Source of the DNA: Membranipora membranacea
Taxonomy: Eukaryota; Bryozoa; Gymnolaemata; Cheilostomatida; Membraniporidae
DNA: 64,000 nt
Direction of reading: 5' to 3'
Assembly (NCBI GenBank): GCA_914767715.1
Contig: OU612065.1
Span: forward strand, 17,732,001-17,796,000
Part shown: piece after piece, positions 60,401-64,000 of the stretch
Position numbering within the stretch: the first letter of the stretch is position 1
Layout of the letters: the number at the start of each line of letters is the position of its first letter
Notes under the pieces: model-generated
The model's input: only the letters and a program-made list of their open reading frames with translations
What the model was told of the DNA's origin: nothing
Database searches by the model: none
Position numbers and translations under genes: made by a program

Positions 60401-63400
60401 CAATTGACGTCTGTACCAGCAGCGCAGATAGACAGGTCACTCCGATTTTGGAGGGCAAAAACTCTCTAGTTACTTACTTGGCGCTGACACTTTTGCCGAT
60501 GGTTTTGACAGTCTGATCAACATGCTTGCAATCTGGACCACTGACTAGCTTGTATAAGTCCAAACGCAATTTGTTAATGGAGTATTTCTTCATCCACTGA
60601 AAAAGATGATAGAATCAATCGTATAAGCAGCACATTGGTGGTAAGGAGCTATTTGCAGGGAGATATATATTGGGTTCAAGTATTTTGAACAGCATCTTCA
60701 CTATGCAACTTTAGCCTCATATTTCCGAGGAGAGGAATGCTATCCATTTCTCCCTTGGAAATCAGAACATAGTGTTGTGAGATAGTGTTCAAAATGCTCT
60801 ATACACAGTGATAATTTTGGATGAATGCTTTCCTGGTGAGCTAACAATAAGCCCAGCCCTACCAGTGCCAAGTCATACTTGACCTTGAGGGTAAATTAAT
60901 CATGTTGGTTGTCATTCTGTCTATATAGATGAATGAGCCATCCATTGAAGTGATGAAACATTATGTACAACATTCTACGCCTCAATTCATATATGTCATT
61001 TATGAGGGAAAGGCTCTATAAAGCACTGCCCAAGTACTGACCTCTCTTGTACCGACAGCTTCTTCTTCATGTGGTATACTAGCAGGTACCACATCCTTCC
61101 TCACTGACTTACCCATTGGATAGTCTTTGAACACAACTCCAACCTGGAAGAAAACAGAAAAAATCATTTAAAGCGGGTTTTATGGTGCCTCACCCCCTTT
61201 TTTCACAGTCTTATTACATTTTATCAGTCATAGTTATAGTTTTGAATTTTCCAATAGATGGCGTCAACAACCTTGTCCGCTACGCTTCATTCATAATGGA
61301 TACGGTCATCCAGATCCTGAGTTTTCTTTTTTATTCAACTTACCGGCTGTGATTTATCACCTGTATAGAACAGCTGTTTGGTAGGTTGAGGTTTCTTGTA
61401 GCTGTTTTTAACTTTAGCCATGGGATTATCTCCTGTTCGACTAGATTCTACAACGAACAGTTAGGTCAACAGTGAAAGATGGAATACCAATAACAGTTAA
61501 TCTATTCGGCCTAGGAAATTGACCAACCCTTATCAGAAGTGCAAACTAATAATGGATAAGTATCCCATAATGCATTTTCCCTGTAATACAATGATAACAT
61601 CTTGCAGTTTAATCCAAGAAAACTGTTGCGTTGTGTAACTGTCATTACATTCCCTTGCACTTCAACATTTGTTAGGACAAAAAGAACAACTTATAAATAA
61701 AGACTGAATGTTGAATATGTAATATTTATCGTACCTCTAGCACTAGAGGCTCTGGATCTGGTGTTAGTTTGTCTTGATGAGGGCCTGTCTGTTAAGGTCT
61801 TAGCACTCTGAGGCCTGCGTATGCTGTTAGGCTCTGCCTGCTCTCGAATTGCTAGTTGCTGCAAAATTCATTGGTTCATAGAATTGGGGGAGTGTTCTAC
61901 TCAATGAAGATATGCAATAGTTGGATCTGAATCGATTGCACATGAGTCTGATGCTCTCAGATTGAGCCTTACAAGATTAGCTAGGATTTAGAGTGTTATC
62001 ACCCTTAGATTAAATAAACTAGCTAGAATCAAACAACTATGATTGATCAGGAGTAAACTATAATAAAAGCACACTCGGGAAAGAAAGCAAGAAAGTATGA
62101 TGTAGCACACAAACCCTTTTGGCTAGCACCAGGGAAGATTCATTTCCATTTTCCGCTGAAGATGAGGGGAGAGATAACATAGGTGCTTCAGGCGCAAGCG
62201 GCCATTCAGGCCACAATAAAGCTTTTGGTGGAATACATTTCTTGTGAAAGCCATGGCCGTGCTGAAAGATAATGCAACATTGAAACATAGCTATTCAAAA
62301 GAAAGAGTGCGCTAGCATTTGTGGCTATTGTAGGTCCTGGCAATGGAAAGTGCATTTGGCATATAAATAATATGATAGGGCAATGATAGATTGATTGTGC
62401 CGAAAGCTGCATTAGAATTTATCTTATCGTTAACACTGATAGGACAACTTCCATGTAAAGGAATTTATTGCAGTAATGTTGAAAAAATTGAAGCAATCAT
62501 GTGGTGCAATAAACAATGCTAACAATATGAACCCATAATTGTTTTGAGCAGCTCAGTCAAGCACCATGTGGTCTTACCCTGAGGCCGGTGTTAGTAGATT
62601 TACTTTTGTAAGTCGTGCCAGAGATTGAAGAACTCAGGCTAGTGACTGAACCACTTCTCTGACTACGACTTATCACTGAGCCCTAAACATTATCAATAAT
62701 ACCATCAGAGATGATTTCTACAGATGGGTGTGGGTTTAATCAGGGTTAAAATCTAGCTTAAATCCACATAGAGTTACTAAGATCATTTAGCCAGGACTGA
62801 ACAGAGGCTACGTTAGACAGTGGATATTGAAGAGATTAAACCAGTATATTCGGGATGAAACCACTCGTATCATGATGATTTTATGAGCAGTGATGCTCTT
62901 CTTGAAAGCTCAAAGTTTTGCAGAAAAATAATCTGAAATTTTTTCACACAGGTTTTTTTATTGTAACCAGAACATTCTTTCTTACATTTTATGAGAGCAA
63001 AGAAGCTTTCTAAATCATCCTTCAACTGATACATTACCCTTGTTATTGAAATATTGAAAAGTATAGAGCCTACCATTGGCTGCTTCTAAAGTAAGACTAG
63101 GTACCAAATATCTAGCTTTAGTTTCTAATCGCTTACCTTTGCTGAGGGAGAAGGTTTGATTTTGTATTTGACTTTGACTTCTTCTACGAGAGATGAAGCT
63201 TGGTTTGAGTAGACCACTGCTTTATCGATCTCGTCAGTAATTGCTTTTATATCATCACTCTCTATGATTCCTGGAATCAGATTTTTTCACATTAATGTCA
63301 TCTTGCTCCATGTTTTCTGAAGTAGTGCATTCTTATACTCAATGGCAAGAGGTGTCAAATTAAATGGAATTGCGAAATGGCCAGTTCTATGACATCAAGT

Positions 63401-63889
63401 GTTTAAGAGTAAAACTTGGTGTTAGCCGGTAAAGAGGGTGATTCCGGGTCCAGCAAAGGTAATACTGCCATGCAGGGACAAAGCAAGGAGCACTCATTTC
63501 ACAATTTGTCAGCAATAGTAAGATCCAAATTGTATCTTATTCCTATGGTTTGGAGATCAATATATTTCTCTGTCTCCCATCTGATTCTTAAAACTTGAAC
63601 ATGTTTCATGAACAAATATTGTATCTTGTCGACATGGTGTGTATTGATAAAGCAAAAGGGTGCAAAATATTGTTGAAAGGAGGGCATCTGAATTTGAAAC
63701 AATATCAAAAGCTCAAAGAATATAAATCCTCATTCACCGTAGCCAAGAGCAGAATTGTAGTGTCCTGAAACAAGCAAGGACCATTAAAATCATATCTAAG
63801 CTCAAAACGGAACCTACCAGTCGGATGGTATTCAGCTAAACACAGAAATAATTTGGCGAGTTTCATTTTAAAAGAAAATGAAGCCAGCC
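57423..63889 (-). CDS. von Willebrand factor A domain protein 3 (VWA3A/VWA3B-like), 5' part outside the window
   Basis: Exons (plus coordinates, 5' to 3'): 63889-63818 (tentative), 63270-63137, 62682-62578, 62261-62115, 61858-61735, 61447-61344, 61143-61042, 60596-60478, 60141-59999, 59752-59608, 59364-59220, 58595-58422, 57926-57822 and 57593-57423. All junctions keep phase and give 595 residues of C-terminal sequence. After a Ser-rich linker come a conserved segment (FKDYPMGKSVRKDVVP, WMKKYSINKLRLDLYKLVSG, LLPHELERYEVQMD, RYVTRLQWLLSGSRRVFGTI) and a VWA domain with MIDAS VAILVDISGSMMDYMD, later YLLSDGKPDTS and LAAETGGRYHRSHG, ending in a short Arg-rich helical tail. VWA folds bind metal and ligands. 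The family is reported in ciliated tissues, function largely unknown. It is convergent with DNAAF5. I cannot choose between VWA3A and VWA3B. Confidence 0.88.
58715..58971. mobile_element. 257-bp MITE in a VWA3 intron
   Basis: Terminal inverted repeats of ~20 bp: GGGGGTCTTTCAATTAGAAA at the left, TTTCTAATTGAAAGACCCCC at the right. Internally TATCGCTCACT and AGTGAGCGATA form another hairpin and GAGTGAGCGAT recurs. No clear target duplication could be fixed because the ends are runs of G and C. It lies between the exons at 58422-58595 and 59220-59364. Confidence 0.85.
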
Positions 63890-64000
63890 CTGGGAGTGGG
63901 ATTGACATTTTGGTCTACAGTGCTGGATTTTGATCAGTTTGAATGGAACATGGATAGAAAGAATCTATCTAGTATACACATAACTAAAGCCTGTCTTTGC
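63890..64000 (-). other. Intron or upstream part of the VWA3-like gene
   Basis: The first visible exon is preceded on the minus strand by CCACTCCCAG, an acceptor, so this end is probably intronic sequence of the same gene. The start codon is not in the window. Confidence 0.45.

Overview
The window is nuclear DNA of an animal: AT-rich, with introns bounded by GT/AG, introns of about 100 to 1,500 bases, two motile-cilium genes, one mitochondrial assembly gene, and several kinds of DNA transposon, retrotransposon and satellite. No bacterial operon, rRNA or CRISPR array is seen. The mix (intron-rich THAP9-like gene, non-LTR element with a PHD finger, Helitron-like tandem arrays) fits an aquatic invertebrate. 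I cannot name the phylum from sequence alone; sponge, cnidarian or mollusc are all possible.

Layout. 1-4235: mostly unassigned, with a foldback element (2887-3512) holding a tRNA-like SINE head. 4236-14289: ten head-to-tail copies of a composite element, each with a head, a variable number of ~141-bp core repeats, and a tail with a short hairpin followed by CTAG, resembling non-autonomous Helitron/Helentron (HINE/DINE-1-like) elements. 14290-16156: degenerate gene fragments that recur at 30.7-31.6 kb. 16157-23816 (minus): an 18-exon THAP-domain P-element/THAP9-like transposase gene whose last exon is split by a 705-bp inverted-repeat element. 24735-30096 (plus): a MADF/BESS-type gene whose intron contains a complete LTR element (25270-29413, TSD ATAGG); the 5' LTR itself holds a 255-bp MITE. 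30.7-43 kb: decayed transposase, FLYWCH/MULE and gag-protease remnants and minisatellites.

43476-63889 is the host gene block: FMC1 (minus, three exons, a LINE and a tRNA-like SINE in intron 1), head to head with DNAAF5/HEATR2 (plus, 12 exons, 843 codons) across about 306 bp that probably serves as a shared promoter. DNAAF5 converges on a VWA3A/VWA3B-like gene (minus, 14 exons visible, 5' part beyond the window). DNAAF5 preassembles axonemal dyneins and the VWA3 family is associated with ciliated cells, so the right end looks like a ciliary neighbourhood, with FMC1 (ATP synthase assembly) sharing the promoter region.

Exon boundaries were read by eye from splice signals, reading-frame continuity and protein family resemblance. 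For DNAAF5 (2,532 nt), FMC1 (318 nt) and VWA3 the exon lengths sum to whole codons, which supports the models.
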